DNA from: Leclercia sp. UBA7405
GTDB lineage: Bacteria > Pseudomonadota > Gammaproteobacteria > Enterobacterales > Enterobacteriaceae
Direction: 5' to 3'
NCBI GenBank assembly: GCA_002469605.1
Contig: DKMV01000372.1
Span: forward strand, 1-8,945
DNA length: 8,945 nucleotides
The notes under the pieces were generated by a model, which had not been told where the DNA came from, searched no databases, and worked only from the letters and a program-made list of their open reading frames with translations. Every line of letters begins with the position of its first letter. Positions within the stretch are counted from its first letter, which is position 1. Position numbers and translations under genes: made by a program. Shown here in pieces: positions 1 through 7,286 of this stretch.

Positions 1-1835
1 ATGCCCTGTCGGCCAACTGCATTGCCGGCCCCGCGCTGACCCTTTCAGAGCGCTTCCCGCAGCCTGATGCCATTACACGCCAACTTGAACTGGATGCGGC
101 GGCGCAAACCGTTCGCGCTGCGTTCACCCCCACCCGCAATGAAGATGAACGCTTTCTGGTGGCAGATAAAGCCCTGGCTCGCTATGACGCGCTGATTGCC
201 GACTGGAAACAACTTCCCGAGGCGCAAGGTGATGTGCGACGCGCCAGGATTGACCGGCTGGGGGCGCTGGTTATTCGTAAACGCACGGATGAAGCGGTCG
301 CCGAATTTGAATCGCTCGAAGCGAACGGAACGCCTGTTCCTGACTACGCCAGAAGATGGGCTGCTTCTGCCTATCTTGCGCAAAAGCAGCCGGACAAAGC
401 CGAGTCGCTGCTTGAAAGCATCTATTTTCCGCGTGGCTCGACCCTCGCATCACAGCCGCTGACCATGGACGATCAGCAGGAACTGCTGTATGCCCGTCTC
501 GATAACAACCATTTCGACGAAGCGAAGCAGCAACTGGATGCATACAGTAAAGAGAGCCCTTACCTGCGAAAGGTTTATGGTTCTCCCACGCCGCAGCCCA
601 ATGACAGCTGGCTGCTGGCCAGAACCTTAGAAACCGAATATCTGGTAGCCATCAATAACTTGCCTGCAGCCGAGACGCATGCGGAGCGCCTGGCGCGTAC
701 AGGGTCGGGTAACCAGGCACTGCGTATTGCCTATGCCTCAGTGCTGCTGGCGAGAGGATTACCTCGTGCCGCAGAGCGCGAACTTAAGCTTGCCGAAGTC
801 ATTGAACCCAGCAACCTGACGCTGGAAAGGCAACAGGCATGGACGGCCATGGAGCTACAGGAGTGGCAGCAGGCCGACGAACTGACAAAGGATGTGGTCA
901 CACGCAGCCCGGATGACCTCGCCACGCTGCAGCTTGCACGACTGATGGCGATACATAACAAAGCTGAACTGCGGATAGCCGGGTCTCAGGGCATCGCATC
1001 CGACAGTCCGGTCAGTGGCAAACATGATTTTACCCTCAACACTGCGCTTTATAGCCCACCTGTTAACCAAAACTGGCGACTCTTTACCGGCTACAACTTT
1101 GCCCGAGGCGAGTTTGAGGAGGGGAAAGGAATAAGCCGGGATCTGCTGGCGGGTGCGGAATGGACGTCAAGGGGTAGCTGGGTCGAAATGGAGGTCTCCG
1201 GGCGCAACGATGGCAGCGATCAGAAAATCGGCGGACGCCTCTCTGGCTGGTACGATTTTAGCGACAACTGGCGAGTCGGGGGCTCGGCGGAGCGGTTATC
1301 CCGCAACACGCCGCTGCGTGCCCTGCGCAATGGGGTAAACGCCAACGGTGGCGATCTGTGGTTACGCTGGTATCAGAACGAACGACGCGAATATCAACTC
1401 TCGCTTTCCGGCGCCCATTTCACCGACGGCAACGATCGACTGGAATACGGCATCAGCGGTAAAGAGCGCCTCTGGACGCTGCCACGTTTTACGTTGGATT
1501 TTATCCCTGGCGTCAGCGGCAGCCATAACAGCAAAGAAAATGTGCCCTATTACAACCCCAAACGTGATGTTTCGGCGGTTGCCGGGCTGCGCGCCGAACA
1601 GGTGCTGTACCGCCACTACGACACGGTCTGGAAGCAGCAGTTTGAGGCGGGGGCCGGCGGTTACTGGCAAAAAGGGCACAGCGCTGGGGCCATCAATCAG
1701 TTGGGTTACGGGCAACGTATTCAATGGAATAACGTAGTGGATGCCGGGGTGAAACTTACCTGGGATAGGCGTCCTTACGACGGGAAGCGGGAGCGCAATA
1801 TTGCCCTCGCATTTGATCTGAATGTCAGGTTTTAA
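1..1835 (+). CDS. pgaA: PgaA, outer-membrane PNAG export porin (5' end missing)
   Basis: PgaA carries partly deacetylated poly-beta-1,6-GlcNAc across the outer membrane; its periplasmic TPR superhelix docks PgaB and the polymer. The reading frame is already open at base 3 and gives 610 residues. E. coli PgaA has about 807, so the signal peptide and first TPRs lie upstream of the window. Fragment residues 1 to about 318 are helical, Ala/Leu/Glu-rich TPR-like sequence. From about residue 320 (near base 964, ELRIAG) the sequence turns into alternating aromatic/polar beta-strands typical of the 16-stranded barrel. It ends in NVRF, with the terminal Phe recognised by the BAM machinery. pgaB starts 9 bp after the stop. 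I chose the frame because it stays open to the window edge; the ATG at 159 is internal. Identity is secure from the pgaBCD genes that follow and the barrel motifs (RRPYDGKRE near the end). The promoter and leader are not visible. Confidence 0.95.
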   Translation, partial: ALSANCIAGPALTLSERFPQPDAITRQLELDAAAQTVRAAFTPTRNEDERFLVADKALARYDALIADWKQLPEAQGDVRRARIDRLGALVIRKRTDEAVAEFESLEANGTPVPDYARRWAASAYLAQKQPDKAESLLESIYFPRGSTLASQPLTMDDQQELLYARLDNNHFDEAKQQLDAYSKESPYLRKVYGSPTPQPNDSWLLARTLETEYLVAINNLPAAETHAERLARTGSGNQALRIAYASVLLARGLPRAAERELKLAEVIEPSNLTLERQQAWTAMELQEWQQADELTKDVVTRSPDDLATLQLARLMAIHNKAELRIAGSQGIASDSPVSGKHDFTLNTALYSPPVNQNWRLFTGYNFARGEFEEGKGISRDLLAGAEWTSRGSWVEMEVSGRNDGSDQKIGGRLSGWYDFSDNWRVGGSAERLSRNTPLRALRNGVNANGGDLWLRWYQNERREYQLSLSGAHFTDGNDRLEYGISGKERLWTLPRFTLDFIPGVSGSHNSKENVPYYNPKRDVSAVAGLRAEQVLYRHYDTVWKQQFEAGAGGYWQKGHSAGAINQLGYGQRIQWNNVVDAGVKLTWDRRPYDGKRERNIALAFDLNVRF

Positions 1836-1844
1836 GGGCGCTTC

Positions 1845-3860
1845 ATGATGACACGATGGCTTCTCGCCGCGAGGGTAATAGTCGGGTGGATAATAATGAG
1901 CATGTGTGCATTGGCCGCGGCACCGCGTTATCTTCCCCCTTCCGAGCGGGCACCGCTGTATGCGGACCAGCGCTGGCCCACCAACAGCTTTCTTGTGCTG
2001 GCCTGGCATGACGTGGAGGACGGCGCCGCCGATCAGCGCTATCTGTCCGTGCGCACCAGCGCCCTGAACGACCAGTTTGCCTGGCTGCATGATAACGGCT
2101 ACCACCCGATTAGCGTGCAGCAGGTGCTGGATGCCCATGCCGGGAAAAGCACCCTGCCTGAAAAGGCGGTGCTGCTGACCTTTGATGATGGATACAGTAG
2201 CTTCTCGACGCGCGTTCTGCCGCTGCTTCGGTTGTTCAAATGGCCTGCTCTGTGGGCGCCTGTCGGCAGCTGGGTGGATGCACCAGAACATTCGCTGGTG
2301 GATTTTGGCGGACTCAAGACGCCGCGGGAAAAATTTGCCACCTGGGAGATGGTACGCGAGGCCAGCGAGTCGGGATGGGTGGAAGTGGGTGCGCACACCT
2401 GGGCATCCCATTACGGCCATCAGGCCAATCCGCAAGGCAGTCAGGAGCCCGCGGCCGCTAACCGTTTATACGATAAAACCAGCGGGCAGTACGAAACGGA
2501 TGCGCAGTTTGAACAGCGTATGAGTGCCGACCTGTCACGCATTTCGGGCAAAATTAAAGAGGTCACCGGGAAAGCACCCCGAGCCTGGGTCTGGCCCTAC
2601 GGTGCGGCGAGCGGGACCACACTTAAGCTCGCGCATCAGCAGGGCTACCAGATGGCTTTCACCCTGAACCAGGGGCTGGCGAATGCCGCAAATCTGGAAG
2701 ATATTCCCCGGGTGCTGATTTCCAACAACCCCTCGCTGCGTAGCTTCGCCAGCCAGATAGCTCAGGTCAGGGAACCTGAAACCATGCGGGTTATGCATAT
2801 CGATCTCGACTATGTGTACGACGAAAATCCGGCCCAGCAGCGTAAAAATATCGATCTGCTCATCCAGCGTGTTTTCGATATGAAGATAACCCATGTCTTT
2901 TTACAGGCTTATGCCGATCCGAAAGGAGACGGCAACGTCAATGCGCTCTATTTCCGCAGTCGCTGGCTACCTATGCGGGCAGATCTGTTTAACTTCGTTT
3001 CCTGGCAGTTGCAGACCCGTGCCGGGGTGCAGGTTTACGCCTGGATGCCGGTACTGGCGTTCGGGTTAGACCCCTCGGTGCCACGCGTGGCGGCGTGGTC
3101 ACCAGACAACGGGCGAATTGCGCCAGATAACCGCCATTATTTGCGCTTATCACCCTGGAGTGCGGTTGCCCGGCAGAGAATCAACGACATCTACGAGGAC
3201 CTGGCGCGTCATGCCAACTTCAACGGCATCCTGTTCCATGATGACGCTTTTTTGACCGACTTTGAGGATGCCTCCCCGGATGCGCTCAAAGCCTATCGTG
3301 CAGCGGGCTTCCCGGACAACCTCGCGCAGATCCGCGCCAACCCACAACTGCTGGCGCGCTGGACGCGCTTTAAAAGTCGCGCCCTGATTGATTTTACCCG
3401 TCAGCTCACGCAAACCGTGCGTGCCGTGCGCGGCCCACAGATTAAAACCGTCCGCAACATTTACGCCATGCCGGTACTGGATCCGCAGAGCGAAACCTGG
3501 TTTGCGCAGAATCTGAATGATTTTCTCGGCACCTATGACTGGACAGCCCCGATGGCGATGCCGCTGATGGAAAATGTCCCGGTCAACGATGCCGATGCCT
3601 GGCTGGACAGGCTCGTCAGGCAGGTCGCCCGTTTCCCTGGCGCGCTGGATAAAACGGTTTTTGAACTTCAGGCACGCGACTGGCGTAAGGAGGCAGGACA
3701 GGACGATATTAGCGGTGAAATGCTTACTGGGTGGATGCGGCAGCTCAAGCTGAGCGGTGCAAGAAACTATGGCTACTACCCGGACGATTTCATTAACGAT
3801 CAACCCCGGATGGCAGAGATCCGTTCTGCTTTTTCCTCCTACTGGTATCCGCAAAAATGA
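1845..3860 (+). CDS. pgaB: PgaB, PNAG N-deacetylase / C-terminal glycoside hydrolase-like protein
   Basis: PgaB removes some N-acetyl groups from PNAG in the periplasm, which is needed for export through PgaA. The 671 residues match the family length (E. coli 672). The N-terminal CE4 deacetylase domain (about 45-310) has TFDDG with Asp114 and Asp115, HTWASHYG with His184 and His189, and WH with His55. These are the same numbers as the metal and catalytic residues of E. coli PgaB. The C-terminal TIM-barrel domain (about 311-671) has FHDDA with Asp466/Asp467, the site linked to PNAG binding and endo-hydrolysis. E. coli PgaB is a lipoprotein with Cys21 in LTAC. Here Cys21 is kept but the preceding residues are MSM, so the lipobox is not canonical; an A22-L23-A24 site for signal peptidase I follows. 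A modest AAGG at 1834-1837 lies 7 bases before the first of two adjacent ATGs; either could be used. The stop overlaps the pgaC start. Confidence 0.97.
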   Translation: MMTRWLLAARVIVGWIIMSMCALAAAPRYLPPSERAPLYADQRWPTNSFLVLAWHDVEDGAADQRYLSVRTSALNDQFAWLHDNGYHPISVQQVLDAHAGKSTLPEKAVLLTFDDGYSSFSTRVLPLLRLFKWPALWAPVGSWVDAPEHSLVDFGGLKTPREKFATWEMVREASESGWVEVGAHTWASHYGHQANPQGSQEPAAANRLYDKTSGQYETDAQFEQRMSADLSRISGKIKEVTGKAPRAWVWPYGAASGTTLKLAHQQGYQMAFTLNQGLANAANLEDIPRVLISNNPSLRSFASQIAQVREPETMRVMHIDLDYVYDENPAQQRKNIDLLIQRVFDMKITHVFLQAYADPKGDGNVNALYFRSRWLPMRADLFNFVSWQLQTRAGVQVYAWMPVLAFGLDPSVPRVAAWSPDNGRIAPDNRHYLRLSPWSAVARQRINDIYEDLARHANFNGILFHDDAFLTDFEDASPDALKAYRAAGFPDNLAQIRANPQLLARWTRFKSRALIDFTRQLTQTVRAVRGPQIKTVRNIYAMPVLDPQSETWFAQNLNDFLGTYDWTAPMAMPLMENVPVNDADAWLDRLVRQVARFPGALDKTVFELQARDWRKEAGQDDISGEMLTGWMRQLKLSGARNYGYYPDDFINDQPRMAEIRSAFSSYWYPQK

Positions 3861-5191
3861 CCGATCGCCTCATCGCCTTCCTGATCCTTTGCCTGATGTT
3901 CAGTTTTCCGCTCGGCGTGGCGGTGATTTTTACCGGTGAAGTGATCCTTGATTTCGTCTTTTTCTGGCCGCTGTTTATGTCGGCCCTCTGGATAAGCGGT
4001 GGGCTTTACTTCTGGTTTCACCGCGAGCGCCACTGGCCATGGGGGCCGGACACACCGCCACCTGCCCTCGCAGGCAATCCGCTGATTTCCATTCTTGTGC
4101 CGTGCTTTAACGAAGGGCTGAATGCACGTGAGACTATCGAAGCGGCTCTGGCGCAACGTTATGAAAATATAGAAGTGATTGCTATCAATGACGGTTCTAT
4201 AGACAACACCGCGACCGTACTGGATCAGTTAGCGAATGAATATGCGCGGCTGCGGGTGATTCATCTGGCGGAAAATCAGGGCAAAGCGATAGCTCTGCAG
4301 GCGGGTGCCGCGGCGGCGCGCAGTGACCTTCTGGTGTGTATTGATGGTGATGCGCTGCTGGATAAAGATGCGGCAGCGTATATGGTCGCACCGCTGCTCA
4401 ATCATCCTCGTGTGGGGGCCGTGACCGGTAATCCGCGCATCCGTACGCGTTCAACGCTGGTTGGGCGAGTCCAGGTGGGGGAATTTTCATCTATCATCGG
4501 CCTCATCAAGCGTACCCAGCGCGTCTATGGTCAGGTCTTTACCGTTTCCGGTGTCATTGCCGCTTTTCGCCGTCGCGCCCTGGCAGAGGTGGGGTACTGG
4601 AGCCCGGATATGATCACGGAAGATATTGATATTAGCTGGAAGTTACAACTGCGCCACTGGTCAATTTTCTTCGAACCTCGTGCGCTGTGTTGGATTTTGA
4701 TGCCCGAGACGCTGAAAGGGCTTTGGAAGCAGCGTCTGCGCTGGGCGCAGGGGGGCGCAGAGGTGTTTATTGTCAATATGCGTCGCTTATGGAGCTGGGA
4801 GTACCGACGCATGTGGCCTCTGTTTCTTGAGTTTTGTATGTCAACCGCATGGGCCTTTGCCTATGTCGTCAGCATTCTGTTGTTTCTCCTCGGGCTGCTT
4901 ATTCCGATGCCCGGTTCTTTATATGTTCAGCACCTTTTCCCACCGGCTTTTACTGGCCTGATGCTGGGCGTGGTCTGTCTGTTGCAGTTCGCGGTCAGTC
5001 TGTTTATTGAAAGACGCTACGAGAAAGGTATTGCGGCGTCACTGTTCTGGATTATCTGGTTTCCGGTGGTGTACTGGATGTTGAGCCTGTTCACAACGCT
5101 TGTGGCTTTCCCGAAAGTCATGCTGCGCCGCAAACGCAGCAGAGCTCGTTGGGTGAGTCCCGATCGCGGTATTGGGAGATTAAAACCATGA
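3857..5191 (+). CDS. pgaC: PgaC, PNAG synthase, family 2 glycosyltransferase
   Basis: PgaC is the inner-membrane processive glycosyltransferase that polymerises UDP-GlcNAc into poly-beta-1,6-GlcNAc and, with PgaD, moves the chain across the membrane. The 444 residues compare with about 441 in E. coli. Two membrane segments come first (about 5-27 and 33-53). A cytosolic GT2 domain follows, with NDGS (Asp112), DGD (Asp163/Asp165, UDP and metal binding), TEDID (Asp256, likely catalytic base) and QRLRW at 292-296, the QxxRW signature of processive synthases. Three further membrane segments lie near 325-349, 362-384 and 394-417. The C-terminal [11 protein letters not shown] is also typical of PgaC. 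The ATG shares the four bases ATGA with the pgaB stop and has no good Shine-Dalgarno sequence ahead of it, so translation probably depends on ribosomes finishing pgaB. In E. coli the PgaC-PgaD complex is activated by c-di-GMP; this cannot be read from the sequence here. Confidence 0.98.
   Translation: MTDRLIAFLILCLMFSFPLGVAVIFTGEVILDFVFFWPLFMSALWISGGLYFWFHRERHWPWGPDTPPPALAGNPLISILVPCFNEGLNARETIEAALAQRYENIEVIAINDGSIDNTATVLDQLANEYARLRVIHLAENQGKAIALQAGAAAARSDLLVCIDGDALLDKDAAAYMVAPLLNHPRVGAVTGNPRIRTRSTLVGRVQVGEFSSIIGLIKRTQRVYGQVFTVSGVIAAFRRRALAEVGYWSPDMITEDIDISWKLQLRHWSIFFEPRALCWILMPETLKGLWKQRLRWAQGGAEVFIVNMRRLWSWEYRRMWPLFLEFCMSTAWAFAYVVSILLFLLGLLIPMPGSLYVQHLFPPAFTGLMLGVVCLLQFAVSLFIERRYEKGIAASLFWIIWFPVVYWMLSLFTTLVAFPKVMLRRKRSRARWVSPDRGIGRLKP
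5174..5178 (+). promoter_or_regulatory. Ribosome binding site of pgaD
   Basis: GGGAG lies 9 bases before the ATG at 5188, inside the last codons of pgaC. It supports that ATG, which overlaps the pgaC stop as ATGA, over an in-frame upstream TTG at 5149 that would add 13 residues not expected in PgaD. Confidence 0.7.
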
Positions 5192-5625
5192 TCCAACCTT
5201 TAATTTTTACTGAACAACGGCTGTTTCCACGCGCGCTGGATTCCCTGTTAACGATCGTTGCCTGGCTGGGGTTTAGCTGGCTGATTTACAGGGGGCTGAT
5301 AACCGCGATTGAACACGATCCTTTTATGGGGACCAGGCCGTTCTACACCACGCTCAGTACGTTAAGTATCTATCTGCTGGTGGCCTGTCTTGTAAGTCTG
5401 GCGCTGATCGGCTGGGCAAAATACAACCAGCTGCGCTTTCGTATTGAACGTCGTAAGCGTCGGCCTGAACTTGAGCGCCATGAAGTTGCGGCAAGTTTCA
5501 AAATCACCCCCGAACTGGCGCTAATGATGAGCCAGGCCAAGGTCTTTACCCTCGCTCATTATGATACGGGGGCAATTAACCGCGTGTGGATGGCGAAAAT
5601 CCTCGCTGACGTGCAGAGCGAATAA
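5188..5625 (+). CDS. pgaD: PgaD, PNAG synthase membrane subunit
   Basis: PgaD is the small inner-membrane partner of PgaC. In E. coli both are needed for polymerisation, and c-di-GMP binding at their interface stabilises PgaD. The 145 residues compare with 137 in E. coli. There are two membrane segments (about 18-38 and 56-77) followed at once by [10 protein letters not shown], which corresponds to the conserved WALYNKLRF of E. coli PgaD. A basic stretch ([14 protein letters not shown]) and a cytosolic tail complete the protein. Outside the membrane/WxxYNxLRF region it is much less like the E. coli protein than PgaB or PgaC are, as is usual for this subunit. The start at 5188 is chosen for the ATGA overlap with the pgaC stop and the GGGAG ahead of it. 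It is the last gene of the operon. The assignment rests on position, topology and the one conserved motif. Confidence 0.93.
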   Translation: MIQPLIFTEQRLFPRALDSLLTIVAWLGFSWLIYRGLITAIEHDPFMGTRPFYTTLSTLSIYLLVACLVSLALIGWAKYNQLRFRIERRKRRPELERHEVAASFKITPELALMMSQAKVFTLAHYDTGAINRVWMAKILADVQSE

Positions 5626-5631
5626 AGGAAA

Positions 5632-5665
5632 ACCTGCCGGTAATTCTGGATGTTTGCTGGCAGGT
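5632..5665. terminator. Stem-loop after pgaD, possible terminator
   Basis: ACCTGCCGG (5632-5640) pairs with CTGGCAGGT (5657-5665) to give a 9-bp stem with one G-U pair and a 16-base loop, starting 6 bases after the pgaD stop. No T-run follows on the + strand. Read on the - strand, the stem is followed by TTTCC and further T-rich bases, so it looks more like a backup terminator for transcripts arriving from the right than a strong pga terminator. Function is uncertain. The rest of the gap (5666-5785) shows no clear promoter or gene. Confidence 0.4.
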
Positions 5666-5785
5666 CTCACACGTCCCCTGCAACACTCAAAATCGGTGGG
5701 AGCGGAAACAGTAAGAGGTAAATTCTTCATCATCCTTGCCTAATTTACTGCTTTACTCTGGAGGGTGTTCTTCCGGAGAAACAGC

Positions 5786-6125
5786 ATGAACCGCCGCGAA
5801 TTTCTGACAGGTCTGGCAGCCATGATGGCGACTACCCAATTTTCATTTGCCGCTGACGGGCCTGGGGAGATCCCTCTGTGGAATGGCACGCCGCTGGGCA
5901 GAGGTGGCGTGGTCAGTGCAGAGCTTTGTGTCACCCGGAACGCCACCCTGCTTTATTGTGCAGGCAGAGGATGACCCTGTTTCAGATCCACATAACTCGT
6001 TAATCATGTATGACGCATGCAGACAGAATAAGGTGCCGGTAGAGATGCACCGGTATCCGACAGGCGGACACGGGTTTGGGATGGGCAGGCCAGGAACTGA
6101 AACGACTGAATGTTTTCTGGAATAA
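5786..6125 (+). pseudogene. Remnant of a Tat-exported alpha/beta hydrolase (esterase-like)
   Basis: The ATG at 5786 has a good GGAG (5775-5778) 7 bases upstream and opens with a twin-arginine signal, MNRREFLTGLAAMM...FA-ADG. The mature start GEIPLWNGTPLGRGG resembles secreted esterase-like alpha/beta hydrolases. That frame stops at 5974. In another frame, from about 5898, the sequence reads AWSVQSFVSPGTPPCFIV, then QAEDDPVSDPHNSLIM and HRYPTGGHGFGMG, the C-terminal part of the same family with the acid (Asp) and the His of the triad, ending at 6125. What is missing is the centre of about 200 residues, including the nucleophile elbow. The two parts therefore look joined by an internal, frame-shifting deletion near 5895-5910. 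The size of the loss is inferred from remembered family members of roughly 300 residues. The product would be inactive. It lies in the same direction as pgaD, 160 bp away, and is probably a separate former gene. Confidence 0.8.
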
Positions 6126-6146
6126 CGGCACTGCAACAGTGCCGTT
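6124..6146. terminator. Bidirectional terminator between converging genes
   Basis: AACGGCACTG (6124-6133), loop CAA, and CAGTGCCGTT (6137-6146) form a perfect 10-bp GC-rich stem. Short T-rich tails are present on both strands (GTTTAAA on +, GTTATT on -). It sits between the + strand pseudogene, whose stop codon it overlaps, and the end of the - strand hydrolase 11 bp away, the expected place for a shared terminator. Confidence 0.8.
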
Positions 6147-6157
6147 TAAATAACACG

Positions 6158-7201
6158 TTATTTATCCGTTTTCAGATTGGTGTTAAAGAATGACACCAGC
6201 TTATCCCACGGGATGAGTTCAGTGCGGTCATACAGGTCGATACGGTTAGCGCCCTTAATCTCCACCAGCTCTTTCGGCTCTGCCGCCATTTTGTAAGCGG
6301 TATCGGTATAGGTGCGGGATGGTGCAGCATCACCCACGACAAAGAGTATTGGTCGGGGTGAAATGGACTCGATATCGATAAACGGATGGAAGTTCATGAA
6401 CTTCGCATAGGTCGCTGGCGTTGAGCGGCGATCGTTGGATGCCACCTTACCGCGCTCCGTCTGATAAAAGTCATTGGACTCTTTACCTTCGATGAACACC
6501 GGATCGTTTTGCCCCGGACCATAAACGGGTTGTCCGGTTTCCGCGGTTTTGTAGCGTTGTTCTGCTGCAATCGCCAGGTCCTTGTTTCTCATTTCCACGG
6601 TCCGCTCATGGTTCAGACCGGTACGGAAATATTCACCCATGTCGTACATGCTGACGGTGGCGAGCGCCTTGATGCGCGGGTCCATTTTTGTCGCGGCAAT
6701 GGCAAAGCCGCCGCTACCGCAGATACCTATCACGCCAATTTTTTCCCGATCCACAAAGGCGCGCGTTCCGAGGAAATCAACCGCCGCGCTGAAGTTTTCT
6801 GCATAGACATCAGGCAGCACGGCCCCACGCGGCGTACCCGCACTCTCCCCCCAGAAAGACTGGTCGAAGGAGAGCGCAACAAAACCGGCTTCCGCCATTT
6901 TGGTTGCATAAAGGTTAGCAGCCTGCTGTCTTACTGCTGCAAAAGGATGGCCGACAATAAGGGCTTCATATTTTTTACCGGCTTCCATATTGCGGGGAGT
7001 AAATAACGTACCAGTAACTTCCATACCGTAAATATTTTTGAATTTTACGGTTTCAGTCTTTACCTTATCACTTTTATAGAAATTATCCGCACCGTGAGAC
7101 ATATCAGCAGCGACGGCTGTGCTTGCCCCTATACCCAAAGCAACGCTCAATATCGCCAGTGCGGCCAGGGTTTTTAATTTCCCTTTTGAACGCAATTTCA
7201 T
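6158..7201 (-). CDS. Secreted alpha/beta hydrolase (dienelactone hydrolase / COG1073-like), possibly inactive
   Basis: A predicted periplasmic alpha/beta-hydrolase of 347 residues; substrate unknown. It opens with a Sec signal peptide (basic MKLRSKGKLK, hydrophobic to about 24, likely cleavage AVA-ADM after residue 31). The fold is shown by the oxyanion-side LIVGHPFAAV (81-90), the SFDQSFWGES strand turn (111-120), and the nucleophile elbow GICGSGG (159-165), where Cys161 or Ser163 would be the nucleophile. Asp291 (VVGDAAPSR) is a candidate acid. Homologues I recall end in a GAxHxDLYD-type motif carrying the catalytic His; here it reads GANRIDLYDR with Arg320, and a usual AHSR is APSR. The codon is CGT, one base from CAT. 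This may mean lost or altered activity. The ATG at 7201 is chosen for its near-perfect Shine-Dalgarno sequence and the signal peptide; an in-frame TTG at 7261 would bury the signal. It lies 85 bp downstream of the MFS gene, with a possible terminator between. Confidence 0.9.
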   Translation of the reverse strand: MKLRSKGKLKTLAALAILSVALGIGASTAVAADMSHGADNFYKSDKVKTETVKFKNIYGMEVTGTLFTPRNMEAGKKYEALIVGHPFAAVRQQAANLYATKMAEAGFVALSFDQSFWGESAGTPRGAVLPDVYAENFSAAVDFLGTRAFVDREKIGVIGICGSGGFAIAATKMDPRIKALATVSMYDMGEYFRTGLNHERTVEMRNKDLAIAAEQRYKTAETGQPVYGPGQNDPVFIEGKESNDFYQTERGKVASNDRRSTPATYAKFMNFHPFIDIESISPRPILFVVGDAAPSRTYTDTAYKMAAEPKELVEIKGANRIDLYDRTELIPWDKLVSFFNTNLKTDK

Positions 7202-7204
7202 ATT

Positions 7205-7211
7205 ACCTCCT
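7205..7211 (-). promoter_or_regulatory. Strong ribosome binding site of the secreted hydrolase
   Basis: On the - strand AGGAGGT is followed by AAT and the ATG at 7201. This is a near-perfect anti-16S match and decides the start in favour of the ATG that directly precedes the basic n-region of the signal peptide. Such a strong site suggests high translation if the gene is transcribed. Confidence 0.85.
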
Positions 7212-7244
7212 GAAGTAAATAACGGTGTTAAGACAAACGGAGTG

Positions 7245-7273
7245 AAAAATCCGGATAACAATAAACCTCCGGA
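7245..7273 (-). terminator. Possible intrinsic terminator after the MFS gene
   Basis: Read on the - strand, TCCGGA (7273-7268), a 12-base loop and TCCGGA (7255-7250) are followed by TTTTT (7249-7245). The 6-bp stem is short, so termination may be partial. The downstream CCGGATTTT can instead pair with AAAATCCGG (7300-7292) at the end of the MFS coding sequence, giving a 9-bp stem with a long loop. Either form would lower read-through into the hydrolase gene. Confidence 0.45.
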
Positions 7274-7286
7274 CAGCAGGACCTTT

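Noticed and set aside
1362..2435. A 357-codon open frame on the - strand across the pgaA-pgaB junction
   Set aside because: It lies antisense to two well-recognised genes, has no family-like motifs, and is a by-product of GC-biased codon use in pgaA and pgaB.
3150..3854. A 234-codon open frame on the - strand inside pgaB
   Set aside because: It mirrors the pgaB C-terminal coding sequence and shows no domain, signal peptide or ribosome binding site.
5149..5187. TTG start for a longer PgaD
   Set aside because: It lies inside pgaC coding sequence; the ATG at 5188 has an ATGA overlap, a ribosome binding site and the expected protein length.
5666..5785. A promoter for the broken esterase in the gap after pgaD
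   Set aside because: TTGCCT at 5736 is not followed by a -10-like box at a usual distance, so no promoter can be supported.
5847..6125. A separate 92-residue protein starting at the ATG at 5847
   Set aside because: Its first 20 or so residues are out-of-frame translation of the signal-peptide region; only the part after about 5898 is hydrolase-like, so it is the 3' end of the broken gene.
7202..7261. TTG start 20 codons upstream for the secreted hydrolase
   Set aside because: It would place a second hydrophobic stretch before the signal peptide and ignore the near-perfect AGGAGGT before the ATG at 7201.
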